Shown here: piece after piece, positions 1-10,337 of the stretch | Numbering within the stretch: position 1 is the stretch's first letter | Layout: each line of letters begins with the position of its first letter | Source: Vibrio casei | GTDB taxonomy: Bacteria; Pseudomonadota; Gammaproteobacteria; Enterobacterales; Vibrionaceae | Direction of reading: 5' to 3' | Length of the DNA stretch: 64,000 nucleotides | NCBI RefSeq assembly: GCF_002218025.2 | Contig: NZ_AP018680.1 | Location: forward strand, 620,001-684,000 | Notes under the pieces: generated by a model | What the model was told of the DNA's origin: nothing | What the model saw: only the letters and a program-made list of their open reading frames with translations | Database searches by the model: none | Made by a program: the position numbers and the translations under genes

Positions 1-92
1 GATTAGGGAACTCAAGATTTAAATTGAATGTGATGGTTCCAATTCTTCTATGAAGTGAAGATTGGTTGTTTTTTCGTTGGTGTGTTTTTCAG

Positions 93-974
93 TCATACGG
101 AGTTGAGAGAGATAATTCTATTACGACCTTGCTGTTTCGCTATATATAATGCCTTATCGGACTGCCCATAACTTAAATCGACATTTTTATCTAAATTAAT
201 AGCACTTACACCAATAGATACAGTGCAATGAACCGGAGTATTATCGCCAGTATCATTACAGATAATGGTAAAGTTATTTTTTTCTATGGTCGATCGAATG
301 TCCTCTAAACGCGCCATAACCAGATCTTGAGAATTTGATTGGATCAGTAGAATGAACTCTTCACCGCCAAGTCTGGCTAAGTGGTCTCCTGGTTGAGTGA
401 AATGTTTTAATATCTGCGTCAATTGTTGTAAAACTTTATCCCCAGCAAGATGACCGTATTGATCATTGATTTGCTTAAAGTAATCAATATCTATAATCGC
501 TTGAAGGTAACTTTCTGTGTTTTTATTTTTACGCAGATCGTTTAAAACATTATGTATATATCGACGATTATGGATAAGCGTAAGAGGATCCTGCTCTGAG
601 AGTTGCTTTAAATCTTGTTGTTTTTTAATGGTGTCCGTTACGATACTGATAAAAGTACAGAGGGCTTGCTGGCCTTGCCAGATAACCGGTTTGTCGGTTA
701 TTTCGACCAATACAGGATTACCGGTTAAATCAGTGTGAGCAATGACTTTTGCTGGGGTTTTATCATCAACTAAGGCTTGTTGATAACGGGCAATGGCATC
801 TTCTCGCTCTTCAGGGTTGATTAACACCATCAGAGATTTCATTTTCAGAATTTCTTCTACACATCCTAAACCGCTGAAACTAGCGAATGCATCATTAGCA
901 TAAAGAGGTTTAAAGTGAACGTGCACAACACATGGGTTGGGATGCATATCCAGAATGTTTTTAAATTCATTCAT
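93..974 (-). CDS. PAS-GGDEF diguanylate cyclase
   Basis: A 293-residue soluble protein predicted to make cyclic di-GMP from two GTP, so controlling motility versus biofilm. Residues about 8-115 look like a PAS-type sensor domain and residues about 125-290 are a GGDEF domain. The active-site motif is intact as GGEEF (203-207), with the upstream DIDYFKQIND metal/substrate segment and the C-terminal YIAKQQGRN signature. No membrane segment or EAL domain is visible, so the signal is probably cytoplasmic. The inhibitory I-site (RxxD) five residues before GGEEF reads QPGD (194-197), so the arginine is missing and product feedback may be weak. The input ligand cannot be told. The cyclase assignment is firm. 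Confidence 0.93.
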   Translation of the reverse strand: MNEFKNILDMHPNPCVVHVHFKPLYANDAFASFSGLGCVEEILKMKSLMVLINPEEREDAIARYQQALVDDKTPAKVIAHTDLTGNPVLVEITDKPVIWQGQQALCTFISIVTDTIKKQQDLKQLSEQDPLTLIHNRRYIHNVLNDLRKNKNTESYLQAIIDIDYFKQINDQYGHLAGDKVLQQLTQILKHFTQPGDHLARLGGEEFILLIQSNSQDLVMARLEDIRSTIEKNNFTIICNDTGDNTPVHCTVSIGVSAINLDKNVDLSYGQSDKALYIAKQQGRNRIISLNSV

Positions 975-1077
975 AGCGAGATTAACTGTCCTTTTGTTAA
1001 GGCAGAATCATAGTGTGGATTCATGGACAATGATAGTGAAAGTTACCAACGAATCAGGTTTTTATGATGTTTATCTC

Positions 1078-1575
1078 TTATTTTTTAATGAGTTGTGATT
1101 CACATACGGTACAGTGATAGTAGCTCTGATGACGTTGTATCTTATTATGACGACGAATAGTCAATTCATGTTCTCGGCATTGGCATTGATATAAAAAGGT
1201 TTTTCCTTGTACTGATGAAATATCAAAGCTGTGACGAGTTTGGGCTGAGATACCAAAAACTTCGATCATAATATATTGCCATTCTTTACCATGAGGTTTA
1301 ACTCGACCAAATTGATGGTAAGCGATTAAGTGTGCCAATTCATGAGGGATAACGTGTTGTAAAAATTCATCTTGATTTTCAAGAAATAAAATAGGATTTA
1401 AGCGAATCTGCCATAATGTTAAATAGGCTTTCCCTGCTACCTTTCCTCTTACGTTGAAATTGTAATCAGGGGAAGTGTATTCGTAATTAAAAGCACTTAT
1501 TGCCTTATTCAGATAATATTGAATGCTGTTTTGGATAGCTTCTTGAAGGGCCGATGAAATTGAGGGTAATTGCAC
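1078..1575 (-). CDS. sprT: SprT family zinc metalloprotease-like protein
   Basis: SprT-like protein of 165 residues, the usual length of bacterial SprT. It carries the metalloprotease motif HELAH (78-82) followed by a GRVKPHGKEW segment and a C-terminal zinc ribbon (CQC...H, then CTVC). Eukaryotic relatives (SPRTN) degrade DNA-protein crosslinks; the bacterial role is poorly known. The start is GTG, because no ATG is available before the conserved core. A possible Shine-Dalgarno GAAGAG lies 8 bases upstream but inside a long perfect hairpin (see the repeat at 1584-1642), so translation may be restrained. The next gene upstream in the same direction is the DUF2189 gene. Confidence 0.92.
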   Translation of the reverse strand: MQLPSISSALQEAIQNSIQYYLNKAISAFNYEYTSPDYNFNVRGKVAGKAYLTLWQIRLNPILFLENQDEFLQHVIPHELAHLIAYHQFGRVKPHGKEWQYIMIEVFGISAQTRHSFDISSVQGKTFLYQCQCREHELTIRRHNKIQRHQSYYHCTVCESQLIKK

Positions 1576-1583
1576 GCGTTCGT

Positions 1584-1642
1584 CTCTTCGTTACCATACT
1601 AACGTTACTTCCCGTAAGTAACGTTAGTATGGTAACGAAGAG
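1584..1642. repeat. Perfect 27-bp inverted repeat in the sprT leader
   Basis: The arms 1584-1610 and 1616-1642 are exact reverse complements around a 5-base loop. In the sprT message the 3' arm ends in GAAGAG, the only plausible ribosome-binding site, 8 bases before the GTG start. No T-run follows on the minus strand, so it is not an ordinary terminator. It could be a translational lock, an RNase III site or a small palindromic repeat element. Confidence 0.85.
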
Positions 1643-1681
1643 GTGACGGGGAATCTATCTTTTATTCTAAAGATAAATACG

Positions 1682-2458
1682 TTAATGCTTGCGTCGGATA
1701 GTGCTGCGATAACCGTGCCAAGTTGCATAGCCTAAAATGGGCATGGTAATTAACATTCCTATTCCTGCAGTTAAAAAACCAAGAGTGATACCGAATATAA
1801 TGATTGTAGCCCAAACCGCCATCGCACCAAGATTGGTCTTTACGGCATTGTAGCTTGTGAATACTGCAGTCATCATATCGACTTTTCTTTCCATCATTAG
1901 TGGGATGGAAAAGGCCGATATAGCAAAAATAATACAAGAAAATAGGATACCAACCACTGAACCTGTCACTAAAAATGGAAGGAATGCTTCTAGTGATGCG
2001 CCTTGCATTTCGGGGTAAAGAGCATGTAATAAAGCGGCAATTCTCATCCAAAAGATCATTGCAACACAAAGTAATAAAGCAAAGCTCCATTGCGATACCC
2101 CATTACGACGAATTGCTTTAATGGAGTGAAGAAGTTTCGGTTTGTGATTTTTTTCTATTTGCCAACTGGCGTCATATAACCCTAAGGCTAAAAATGGCCC
2201 TATCAGCATATAAACGATCAAACTAGGAAAGATGATAAGATGTGAGCCTTGCATATAAACAAGCCATTCAATGGCTGCAGAGGCGACAGCAAAACATAAC
2301 CCATAAAATAAACTGATAAATGGGGCTTTAAAGAGATCTCGAAACCCCATTTTTACCCATTGAAATGGAGCAAGGATCGAAAGTGTTTCACAGGGTATTG
2401 TTCGTGCGTACTCGTGATCGGGTGTTTTAAAATCTGAGCTTTTCGCGGTGCGAGGCAT
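1682..2458 (-). CDS. DUF2189 family integral membrane protein
   Basis: An inner-membrane protein of about 258 residues that I place in the DUF2189 family. It has about six hydrophobic segments, several with paired Gly/Pro kinks, and a short basic C-terminus (YRSTIRRKH). The ORF can be extended upstream, but ATG at 2458 is preceded by a strong AAGGGGGAT ribosome-binding site and gives MPRTAKSS as N-terminus, so I chose it. Function is unknown. The gene lies 106 bp upstream of sprT on the same strand, separated by the 27-bp hairpin, so cotranscription is possible. Confidence 0.8.
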   Translation of the reverse strand: MPRTAKSSDFKTPDHEYARTIPCETLSILAPFQWVKMGFRDLFKAPFISLFYGLCFAVASAAIEWLVYMQGSHLIIFPSLIVYMLIGPFLALGLYDASWQIEKNHKPKLLHSIKAIRRNGVSQWSFALLLCVAMIFWMRIAALLHALYPEMQGASLEAFLPFLVTGSVVGILFSCIIFAISAFSIPLMMERKVDMMTAVFTSYNAVKTNLGAMAVWATIIIFGITLGFLTAGIGMLITMPILGYATWHGYRSTIRRKH

Positions 2459-2694
2459 AAATCCCCCTTGTGGTTCATGAAAGAACAACGCCGTAGGTTG
2501 CAAATCCTTTTGCTTTGCTGACCTACTTATGTCTAAGCAGAAAAATAAACGTTACTTGATATTAAGATCCGATTTTCCTGCCTAGTTATTTATAACTATT
2601 ATCTTAGATATCGATAAATACAAATTTTATGATAAAAAAATGGGCGCTATAAAAGGTAAATAAAAAGGGGGATAGTGCGAGGTAGGATAAAAGA

Positions 2695-2722
2695 AAAGCT
2701 CTGACCAAAAGGAAAGAGCTTT
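2695..2722 (-). terminator. metK terminator
   Basis: On the minus strand an 8-bp stem (AAAGCTCT/AGAGCTTT) with a 12-base loop is followed by TTTCTTTT, about 50 bases after the metK stop codon. Confidence 0.6.
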
Positions 2723-2770
2723 ACTGTTCAGTGTTTTATGCGATTAACAAGTTAAAGCAAGAATATAGAA

Positions 2771-3922
2771 TTATAGATTAGCAAAAGCACGTAGGGATTC
2801 AGCTTTGTCTGTGGCTTCCCAAGGGAACTCTTCACGACCAAAGTGACCATAAGCGGCTGTTTTCTTGTAGATAGGTTGAAGTAAATTCAGCATTTCTTGT
2901 AACCCATATGGGCGCAGATCAAAGTGTTGACGTACCGCTTCTACGATGATGTCTGAAGGCACTTTTTCAGTACCAAAGGTTTCCACCATGATAGATGTTG
3001 GATCGGCTACACCGATAGCGTAAGAAAGTTGAATCTCACAACGATCGGCAAGACCTGCTGCTACAATGTTTTTCGCTACATAACGCGCAGCGTAAGCCGC
3101 TGAACGGTCAACTTTTGATGGATCTTTACCTGAGAATGCACCGCCACCATGACGAGCTGCGCCACCGTAAGTATCAACGATGATTTTACGACCAGTAAGA
3201 CCACAGTCACCCATTGGACCACCGATAACAAAACGACCGGTTGGGTTAATGAAGAATTTGGTTTCTTTATTTAACCACTCAGAAGGAAGAACTGGTTTGA
3301 TGATCTCTTCCATTACCGCTTCACGTAGTTCAGGTGTTGAGATTGAATCACAATGTTGAGTCGAAAGAACCACAGCATCAATACCGACAATTTTTCCTTG
3401 ATCGTATTGGAAGGTTACTTGAGATTTTGCATCTGGACGTAAGAAATCCAGTTTGCCACTTTTACGTACTTCTGCTTGTTTTTGCACAAGTAAATGAGAG
3501 TAAGTAATAGGTGCAGGCATTAACACTTCGGTTTCATTGCAAGCATAACCAAACATGATACCTTGGTCACCAGCGCCTTGATCTTTAGGATCGGCTTTAT
3601 CAACGCCTTGATTAATGTCTGGGGATTGCTTACCAATAGTGTTTAATACAGCACAAGAATTTGCATCAAAACCCATATCTGAATGGACATAACCGATTTC
3701 ACGAACGGTTTCACGTGTGATTTCTTCGATATCAACCCATGCTGAAGTGGTGACTTCACCACCAACCATTACCATGCCGGTTTTAACGTAAGTTTCACAC
3801 GCCACACGTGCTTTTGGATCTTGCTCTAGGATGGCATCCAAGACGGCATCTGAAATTTGATCGGCAATTTTGTCTGGATGACCTTCAGATACAGATTCTG
3901 AAGTAAATAAATGCTTAGCCAT
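2771..3922 (-). CDS. metK: S-adenosylmethionine synthetase
   Basis: Makes S-adenosylmethionine from methionine and ATP in the cytoplasm. The 383 residues match the usual length. Visible signatures include [18 protein letters not shown] at the N-terminus, [12 protein letters not shown] in the middle, and the glycine-rich loop [19 protein letters not shown]. The start at 3922 (MAKHLFTSE) fits the family. An in-frame ATG 15 bases upstream has no support, while GGAG precedes 3922. It is divergent from tkt with a long intergenic region that holds a MetJ operator, so repression by MetJ plus SAM is expected. Confidence 0.98.
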   Translation of the reverse strand: MAKHLFTSESVSEGHPDKIADQISDAVLDAILEQDPKARVACETYVKTGMVMVGGEVTTSAWVDIEEITRETVREIGYVHSDMGFDANSCAVLNTIGKQSPDINQGVDKADPKDQGAGDQGIMFGYACNETEVLMPAPITYSHLLVQKQAEVRKSGKLDFLRPDAKSQVTFQYDQGKIVGIDAVVLSTQHCDSISTPELREAVMEEIIKPVLPSEWLNKETKFFINPTGRFVIGGPMGDCGLTGRKIIVDTYGGAARHGGGAFSGKDPSKVDRSAAYAARYVAKNIVAAGLADRCEIQLSYAIGVADPTSIMVETFGTEKVPSDIIVEAVRQHFDLRPYGLQEMLNLLQPIYKKTAAYGHFGREEFPWEATDKAESLRAFANL

Positions 3923-4431
3923 GTGTGAGTGCTCCACTTTGAATCACGCAAATTCATTGTTTGATAATGAATTAAATTGAGTTAGAAAAGACGCGTTCTT
4001 ATATAGCTTTTGCTATGAATCGCGCCTTCTTTAAAAACAGTTCATATTGTAGGTGTTTCTACATCTAGACGTCTATTTTAGTTTTCATTGGTCGAATTAC
4101 AAGCCTTTTTTTAGTTGGTTCACAGGAAAACGATTGCTTACCGATAAAAAGAGATAATTTTTTTATTTTAATTTTTGAAGCGTAAGTGATCCTTTGTACG
4201 GTATCGTTTGCGTTGCTAACCCTATATTTTCTTTAGATTCCAGTTAAATGTAGGGAAGTGTGGGCGAGGTAAAAAAAGGCGACAAAGAATCACAAAAACG
4301 AAAATATACGTGCCTTAATGTTTGCAGTCATTACGGTGCTTTGCGACAATACCGTCCACAAAGTGGGTTAAATGAATTTAGTACACTTTATCCAACCTTA
4401 AATAAAACCGCTTATGCACTCAGGAGCAGAC
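3923..4431. other. metK-tkt divergent intergenic region
   Basis: 509 bases without a convincing gene. It carries the MetJ boxes (4051-4074) and must hold the metK and tkt promoters. A 61-codon ORF at 4260-4445 overlaps the tkt start, lacks a good ribosome-binding site and resembles nothing I know, so I read it as leader sequence. Confidence 0.6.
4051..4074. promoter_or_regulatory. MetJ operator (tandem met boxes)
   Basis: Three adjacent 8-base units: AGGTGTTT, CTACATCT and AGACGTCT. The last is a perfect match to the MetJ consensus AGACGTCT; the others match 5 of 8. MetJ binds tandem boxes cooperatively. The position about 130 bases upstream of metK fits repression by the methionine/SAM regulon. 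Confidence 0.8.
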
Positions 4432-6426
4432 ATGACGTCTCGTAAAGATTTAGCAAATGCAATCCGCGCTTTAAGCATGGATGGTGTTCAACAAGCCAAT
4501 TCGGGTCACCCGGGCGCCCCAATGGGGATGGCCGATATCGCTGAAGTTCTTTGGCGTAACCATTTAAACCACAACCCACAGAACCCTGAGTGGGCGGATC
4601 GTGACCGTTTTATTCTTTCAAATGGTCATGGCTCTATGCTGATTTATTCTCTTCTTCATCTTTCTGGTTACGCGTTGCCAATTGAGGAATTGAAAAATTT
4701 CCGTCAATTGCATTCAAAAACACCAGGCCACCCTGAATACGGTTATGCTCCGGGGATAGAGACCACAACAGGCCCACTGGGCCAAGGTATTACGAATGCC
4801 GTTGGTATGGCGTTGGCTGAAAAGTCTCTTGCAGCACAGTTTAATAAAGAAGGTCACGACATCGTTGATCACTTTACTTATACATTCCTAGGCGATGGTT
4901 GTTTGATGGAAGGTATTTCACACGAAGCGGCTTCTTTAGCGGGTGTGCTAGGTCTAGGTAAATTGGTTGCGTTCTGGGATGACAACGGTATTTCTATCGA
5001 TGGTCACGTAGAAGGTTGGTTTGCAGACGATACGCCTAAGCGTTTTGAAGCTTATGGTTGGCATGTTATTCCTGGTGTTGATGGCCACGATTCAGATGCG
5101 ATTGAAGCTGCCATTCAAGCAGCAAAAGCGGATCCTCGTCCAACGCTAATTTGTACTAAAACGGTTATTGGTTTTGGTTCTCCAAATAAAGCAGGTACAC
5201 ACGATTGTCACGGCGCACCACTTGGCGCTGATGAAATTGTTGCAACTAAAGCGCAACTTGGTTGGGCACACGGTCCTTTCGAAATCCCTTCTGACATTTA
5301 TGCTCAGTGGGATGCAAAAGAAGCAGGCGCAGCAAAAGAAGCAGCATGGAATGAGAAGTTTGCAGCATACGCAACTGCTTATCCTGAACTAGCAGCTGAA
5401 TTTAAACGTCGTACCGCGGGTGACTTACCAAGTGATTGGGAAGCAAAAGCAAGTGCAATCATTGCCGATCTTCAAGCAAACCCAGCGAATATCGCTTCAC
5501 GTAAAGCATCACAAAATGCTCTAGAAGCGTTTGGTCAAATGCTACCTGAATTCATGGGCGGCTCAGCTGATCTTGCGCCTTCTAACTTGACTATGTGGTC
5601 TGGTTCTAAAGCGCTAACTGCTGATGATGCTTCTGGCAACTACATTCACTACGGTGTACGTGAGTTTGCAATGACAGCTATCATCAATGGTATCGCACTA
5701 CATGGCGGTTTCATTCCTTACGGCGCAACCTTCCTAATGTTTATGGAATACGCTCGTAACGCAATGCGTATGGCTGCGTTGATGAAAATTCAAAACATCC
5801 AAGTGTATACGCATGATTCAATTGGTCTTGGCGAAGATGGCCCAACTCACCAACCGGTTGAGCAAATGGCATCACTTCGCATGACACCAAACATGAGCAC
5901 ATGGCGTCCATGTGATCAAGTTGAATCTGCGGTAGCTTGGAAACTGGCGATTGAACGTAAAGATGCGCCATCTGCGCTTATCTTCTCACGTCAAAACCTA
6001 GCACAACAAGAGCGTAACGCTGAGCAAGTATCAAATATTGCTAAAGGTGCTTACATTCTTAAAGATTGCGCAGGTAAGCCTGAGCTAATCTTAATTGCTA
6101 CTGGTTCTGAAGTTGAGCTAGCGGTTGAAGCGGCTGCGCAACTTATCGCGGAAGGCAAACAAGTACGTGTGGTTTCAATGCCATCGACCGATGCATTCGA
6201 CAAGCAAGACGCAGCTTACCGTGAGTCTGTACTTCCATCTGACGTAACGGCTCGTATTGCGATTGAAGCGGGTATTGCTGATTACTGGTTCAAGTACGTT
6301 GGCCTAGACGGTCGCATCATTGGTATGACCACATTTGGTGAGTCTGCACCTGCAGGTGAGCTATTTAAAATGTTCGGTTTTACCGTTGAAAACGTACTTG
6401 AGACTGCAAAAGAATTAATCGCTTAA
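4432..6426 (+). CDS. tktA: Transketolase
   Basis: Thiamine-diphosphate enzyme that moves two-carbon ketol units in the non-oxidative pentose phosphate pathway and makes erythrose-4-phosphate. The length of 664 residues matches E. coli TktA. The N-terminus has [11 protein letters not shown], the TPP-binding segment [13 protein letters not shown] lies near residue 155, and the transketolase signature [17 protein letters not shown] is in the second half. ATG 4432 follows AGGAG by 8 bases and is preferred to an in-frame ATG at 4414. Downstream epd uses erythrose-4-phosphate, so the adjacency makes metabolic sense. A terminator separates the two genes. Confidence 0.97.
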   Translation: MTSRKDLANAIRALSMDGVQQANSGHPGAPMGMADIAEVLWRNHLNHNPQNPEWADRDRFILSNGHGSMLIYSLLHLSGYALPIEELKNFRQLHSKTPGHPEYGYAPGIETTTGPLGQGITNAVGMALAEKSLAAQFNKEGHDIVDHFTYTFLGDGCLMEGISHEAASLAGVLGLGKLVAFWDDNGISIDGHVEGWFADDTPKRFEAYGWHVIPGVDGHDSDAIEAAIQAAKADPRPTLICTKTVIGFGSPNKAGTHDCHGAPLGADEIVATKAQLGWAHGPFEIPSDIYAQWDAKEAGAAKEAAWNEKFAAYATAYPELAAEFKRRTAGDLPSDWEAKASAIIADLQANPANIASRKASQNALEAFGQMLPEFMGGSADLAPSNLTMWSGSKALTADDASGNYIHYGVREFAMTAIINGIALHGGFIPYGATFLMFMEYARNAMRMAALMKIQNIQVYTHDSIGLGEDGPTHQPVEQMASLRMTPNMSTWRPCDQVESAVAWKLAIERKDAPSALIFSRQNLAQQERNAEQVSNIAKGAYILKDCAGKPELILIATGSEVELAVEAAAQLIAEGKQVRVVSMPSTDAFDKQDAAYRESVLPSDVTARIAIEAGIADYWFKYVGLDGRIIGMTTFGESAPAGELFKMFGFTVENVLETAKELIA

Positions 6427-6455
6427 TTCTTTACTGTTTAAGTAGTTGAAAGATG

Positions 6456-6485
6456 AAAGCCGGGCATTATGCTCGGCTTTTTTAA
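6456..6485 (+). terminator. tkt terminator
   Basis: A 10-bp stem (AAAGCCGGGC / GCTCGGCTTT, one G-T pair) around an ATTAT loop, followed by a T-run. Confidence 0.9.
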
Positions 6486-6545
6486 TGCGCGTTAAAAGGC
6501 GATGAGGTAACATACAGACACTTTAATGGATGCCACGGAATGATT

Positions 6546-7589
6546 ATGCTCAGAATTGCTATTAATGGATTTGGTCGAATTGGACGCAGCGTACTGCGCG
6601 CTTTATATGAAAGTGGCAAAAATCAGTCGATTCAAGTGGTGGCAATTAATGAATTGGCTGAGCCAGAAGGGGTCGCACATCTACTCCAATACGACTCCAG
6701 CCATGGTCGTTTCTTTAAAAAAATCTCCCACGATCAAGAGCACCTCTTTATACATCATGCAGATAAGGTCGAGCCGGGTTTTGATTCCATCCGTATTTTA
6801 CACTTAACCGATGTCAAACTTTTGCCTTGGAAAGACTTAAATGTCGATATCGTTTTAGATTGTACTGGTAAGTTTGGTTCTCAGGCCGATGGTCAACTGC
6901 ATATTCAAGCTGGAGCAAAACGTGTACTGTTTTCCCATCCTGGTGCGAATGATGTTGATAATACGGTTATCTACGGTGTGAATCATGAAACGCTTACCGC
7001 TGAGCATCATGTGGTCTCGAATGGCTCTTGTACGACTAACTGTATTATTCCCGTTATTAAAGCGCTTGATGATAGTTTTGGGATTGAATCGGGAACGATT
7101 ACAACCATTCACTCATCCATGAACGATCAACAAGTTATCGATGCTTATCACTCAGATTTACGCCGTTCTCGTGCCGCTAGTCAATCTATCATTCCCGTTG
7201 ATACTAAGCTTCATCTCGGCATAGCAAGAATTTATCCAAAATTTGCGGATAAATTTGAAGCAATTTCAGTTCGAGTGCCTACAATTAATGTCACCGCGAT
7301 GGATTTAAGTGTCACAGTTCACAAAAATGTGAAAGTTGATGACGTAAATCAATCAATCGTTGAAGCATCTCGTTGTACATTGGATGGTATATTGGATTAC
7401 ACCGAAGCTCCGTTAGTGTCGATTGACTTTAATCATGACCCACATAGTGCAATTGTCGATGGTTCTCAGACTCGCGTGAGTAACCATCGTTTGGTGAAAA
7501 TGCTGATATGGTGTGATAACGAATGGGGATTTGCTAACCGAATGCTCGATACCACGAGCGTGATGGGTTCAATGATTCAATCGAAATAA
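6546..7589 (+). CDS. epd: D-erythrose-4-phosphate dehydrogenase
   Basis: NAD-dependent oxidation of erythrose-4-phosphate to 4-phosphoerythronate, the first step of pyridoxal phosphate synthesis. It is a GAPDH-fold enzyme of 347 residues, with the Rossmann motif INGFGRIGR, the catalytic cysteine in SNGSCTTNC and the C-terminal [14 protein letters not shown]. The internal segments [15 protein letters not shown] and [15 protein letters not shown] are typical of Epd rather than glycolytic GAPDH. ATG 6546 is better spaced from CACGGA than the ATG at 6540; either is possible. It sits between tkt and pgk as in E. coli. Confidence 0.95.
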   Translation: MLRIAINGFGRIGRSVLRALYESGKNQSIQVVAINELAEPEGVAHLLQYDSSHGRFFKKISHDQEHLFIHHADKVEPGFDSIRILHLTDVKLLPWKDLNVDIVLDCTGKFGSQADGQLHIQAGAKRVLFSHPGANDVDNTVIYGVNHETLTAEHHVVSNGSCTTNCIIPVIKALDDSFGIESGTITTIHSSMNDQQVIDAYHSDLRRSRAASQSIIPVDTKLHLGIARIYPKFADKFEAISVRVPTINVTAMDLSVTVHKNVKVDDVNQSIVEASRCTLDGILDYTEAPLVSIDFNHDPHSAIVDGSQTRVSNHRLVKMLIWCDNEWGFANRMLDTTSVMGSMIQSK

Positions 7590-7821
7590 GATTGAATAAC
7601 TAAAAAATCGCGGTGAATAAATAGTCGTTTTATTATTTTTCACCTTGAAATAATAAATTGCCGCCCCCAGTATACTGAGTAGAATAAGTGATTTCCCTTG
7701 TTTGGTTAACAAGAAGTGTTCTAGCGGGTTAAGCTAGACAAAAAGATTTAATCATTGGGCTGTATGCCGGATGATAATGGTTTAAATATTTTTAATTTCA
7801 CTAACATTGAGAGGACAAATA

Positions 7822-8985
7822 ATGTCTGTAATCAAGATGACTGACCTGGATCTTGCAGGTAAACGTGTATTCATTCGTGCTGACCTAAACGTGCCAGTAA
7901 AAGACGGTAAAGTAACTTCAGATGCTCGTATCTTAGCGTCTTTACCTACGATTAAAACTTGCCTAGAAGCGGGCGCTAAGGTGATGGTAACTTCTCACTT
8001 AGGTCGTCCAACAGAAGGTGAATACAACGAAGAGTTCTCTCTACAGCCTGTTGTTAATTACCTAAATGACGCATTAGATTGTGACGTTAAACTAGCAAAA
8101 GACTACCTGAACGGTCTTGAATTAAACGCTGGTGAATTGGTTGTTCTTGAAAATGTTCGCTTTAATAAAGGCGAGAAGAAAAACGAAGAAGAGCTTTCTA
8201 AAAAATACGCAGCATTATGTGACATCTTCGTAATGGATGCATTTGGTACGGCTCACCGTGCTCAAGCATCAACGCATGGTGTTGGCATGAACGCGCCAAT
8301 CGCGTGTGCAGGACCACTTCTTGCCGCTGAACTTGAAGCGCTTGGCAAAGCAATGGATAACCCAGAGCGACCATTAGTGGCTATCGTGGGTGGTTCAAAG
8401 GTATCAACCAAACTAACGGTTTTAGAGTCTCTATCTAAAATTGCAGATCAGCTAGTTGTTGGCGGTGGTATTGCTAATACTTTCATTGCTGCCGAAGGCC
8501 ACAATGTTGGTAAATCTTTATATGAAGCTGATTTAGTCGAAACGGCTAAGAAATTAATGAAAGATTGTGCTATTCCAGTGGCAACAGATGTTGCCTGTGC
8601 AAAAGCCTTTGATGAGAACGCAGAAGCGGAAATCAAAAACGTTGCCGACGTTCAAGACGACGACATGATCTTCGACCTTGGTCCTGACTCAACGAAAGTT
8701 CTTGCTGACATCATTATGGGTGCAAAAACAATTCTTTGGAACGGTCCAGTAGGCGTATTTGAATTCAAAAACTTTGAAGCAGGTACCGCTGGAATTTCTA
8801 AAGCCATCGCAGAATCAGCTGGCTTCTCTGTTGCAGGTGGTGGTGACACATTAGCGGCTATCGATAAGTTCGGTATTAAAGCGGATGTTTCTTACATCTC
8901 AACTGGTGGCGGTGCTTTCCTTGAGTTTGTTGAAGGTAAAGTGTTACCAGCAGTAGCAATGCTAGAAGAGCGTGCTAAAGCGTAA
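7822..8985 (+). CDS. pgk: Phosphoglycerate kinase
   Basis: Glycolytic enzyme that transfers phosphate between 1,3-bisphosphoglycerate and ADP. The 387 residues match the family. Signatures are [12 protein letters not shown] near the N-terminus, the substrate-binding SHLGRPTEG, and the nucleotide-site segments [10 protein letters not shown] and [18 protein letters not shown] 7822 follows GAGAGGAC; an upstream in-frame TTG at 7807 is ignored. It lies between epd and fbaA, with its own terminator, in the conserved epd-pgk-fbaA order. Confidence 0.98.
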   Translation: MSVIKMTDLDLAGKRVFIRADLNVPVKDGKVTSDARILASLPTIKTCLEAGAKVMVTSHLGRPTEGEYNEEFSLQPVVNYLNDALDCDVKLAKDYLNGLELNAGELVVLENVRFNKGEKKNEEELSKKYAALCDIFVMDAFGTAHRAQASTHGVGMNAPIACAGPLLAAELEALGKAMDNPERPLVAIVGGSKVSTKLTVLESLSKIADQLVVGGGIANTFIAAEGHNVGKSLYEADLVETAKKLMKDCAIPVATDVACAKAFDENAEAEIKNVADVQDDDMIFDLGPDSTKVLADIIMGAKTILWNGPVGVFEFKNFEAGTAGISKAIAESAGFSVAGGGDTLAAIDKFGIKADVSYISTGGGAFLEFVEGKVLPAVAMLEERAKA

Positions 8986-8990
8986 TAAGT

Positions 8991-9018
8991 AAAAAGGCGA
9001 GAATACTCTCGCCTTTTT
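8991..9018 (+). terminator. pgk terminator
   Basis: A 12-bp stem (AAAAAGGCGAGA/TCTCGCCTTTTT) with a 4-base loop and T-tail, directly after the pgk stop. Confidence 0.92.
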
Positions 9019-9207
9019 TGCATTAGTAAAATTTAAATACAACGATTGATGCAACGTGCATAGATCACACTATGTGAATCATGGCTTTTTATTGCTACAA
9101 TGTGCCGCGTCAATCAAGCAAACGTTTACTAAATGATTAACATTGTTCTTAACGAACGAAAACTTAAACAGCTGTAATTTAAACGACAGTAAAATAGGAC
9201 TCAAATC

Positions 9208-10284
9208 ATGTCTAAGATCTTCGATTTTGTAAAACCTGGTGTTATCTCTGGTGATGACGTACAGAAAGTTTTCGCTGTAGCGAAAGAAAACAAATTTGCA
9301 CTACCTGCTGTTAACGTTGTTAATACAGATACAGTTAATGGTGTATTAGAAGCAGCCGCTAAAGTAAAAGCGCCTGTTATCGTTCAGTTTTCTAACGGCG
9401 GTGCCGCTTTCTTTGCTGGTAAAGGTGTTAAGCTTGAAGGCCAAGGTGCACAAATCCTTGGTGCTGTTGCTGGTGCTAAATACGTACATGCTGTTGCTGA
9501 AGCTTACGGTGTTCCAGTTATTCTTCACACTGACCATGCTGCGAAAAAATTACTTCCTTGGATTGACGGATTACTAGATGCGGGTGAAGCTCATTTCGCT
9601 GAAACTGGTAAGCCTCTATTTTCTTCTCACATGCTAGATCTTTCTGAAGAATCTTTAGAAGAGAACGTTGAAACTTGTGCGAAGTACCTTGAGCGCATGG
9701 CTAAAATGAACATGACTATCGAAATCGAACTAGGTTGTACTGGTGGCGAAGAAGATGGCGTTGATAACTCTGGTATGGATGAGTCTGAGCTTTACACTTC
9801 ACCTGAAGATGTTGCTTACGCTTACGAAAAACTAATCGCGATAAGCCCTCGTTTCACGATTGCAGCATCTTTTGGTAACGTACACGGTGTTTACCAAGCG
9901 GGTAACGTTGTTCTTACTCCAACTATCCTACGTGATTCTCAAGCGTACGTTTCTGAGAAATTTGGCCTTCCAGCTAACTCTCTAAACTTCGTATTCCACG
10001 GTGGTTCTGGTTCTTCTGAAGCAGAAATCCAAGAGTCTATCGGTTACGGTGTTATTAAAATGAACATTGATACTGATACACAGTGGGCAACATGGGATGG
10101 CGTTCGTCAATACGAAGCTGAGAACCACGATTATCTACAAGGTCAAATCGGTAACCCAACGGGTGAATCTGCACCAAATAAAAAATATTATGATCCACGT
10201 GTATGGTTACGTGCCGGTCAAGCATCTATGGTTGCACGTCTTGAAAAAGCATTTGCAGACCTTAACGCAATCGACGTACTTTAA
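9208..10284 (+). CDS. fbaA: Class II fructose-bisphosphate aldolase
   Basis: Zinc-dependent aldolase that splits fructose-1,6-bisphosphate into dihydroxyacetone phosphate and glyceraldehyde-3-phosphate. The 358 residues match E. coli FbaA. The metal and substrate segments are visible: VILHTDHAAKKLLPW with the Zn/catalytic residues, EIELGCTGGEEDGVDNSG, SFGNVHGVY, and VFHGGSGSS before MNIDTDTQWA. The codon choice resembles a highly expressed gene (frequent GGT, GTT and CGT). It ends the tkt-epd-pgk-fbaA cluster with a strong terminator. Confidence 0.98.
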   Translation: MSKIFDFVKPGVISGDDVQKVFAVAKENKFALPAVNVVNTDTVNGVLEAAAKVKAPVIVQFSNGGAAFFAGKGVKLEGQGAQILGAVAGAKYVHAVAEAYGVPVILHTDHAAKKLLPWIDGLLDAGEAHFAETGKPLFSSHMLDLSEESLEENVETCAKYLERMAKMNMTIEIELGCTGGEEDGVDNSGMDESELYTSPEDVAYAYEKLIAISPRFTIAASFGNVHGVYQAGNVVLTPTILRDSQAYVSEKFGLPANSLNFVFHGGSGSSEAEIQESIGYGVIKMNIDTDTQWATWDGVRQYEAENHDYLQGQIGNPTGESAPNKKYYDPRVWLRAGQASMVARLEKAFADLNAIDVL

Positions 10285-10304
10285 TTACTCGTTAATTGTG
10301 CTTT

Positions 10305-10337
10305 AAAAAAGCCTCGCATATATGCGAGGCTTTTTTT
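10305..10337 (+). terminator. fbaA terminator
   Basis: A perfect palindrome of two 16-base arms (core GCCTCGCATA/TATGCGAGGC), flanked by A-run and T-run, so it can work in both directions. Confidence 0.92.

Noticed and set aside
19..96. A 25-codon minus-strand ORF whose ATG overlaps the stop of the diguanylate cyclase (ATGA).
   Set aside because: No ribosome-binding site, too short and no recognisable sequence; the overlap is probably chance.
1662..2090. Long minus-strand ORF of 142 codons.
   Set aside because: It is a shifted frame within the DUF2189 gene; the latter has the coherent membrane protein sequence and the ribosome-binding site.
4260..4445. A 61-codon ORF upstream of tkt, possible leader peptide.
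   Set aside because: It overlaps the tkt start, has no good ribosome site and no attenuator-like hairpin follows.
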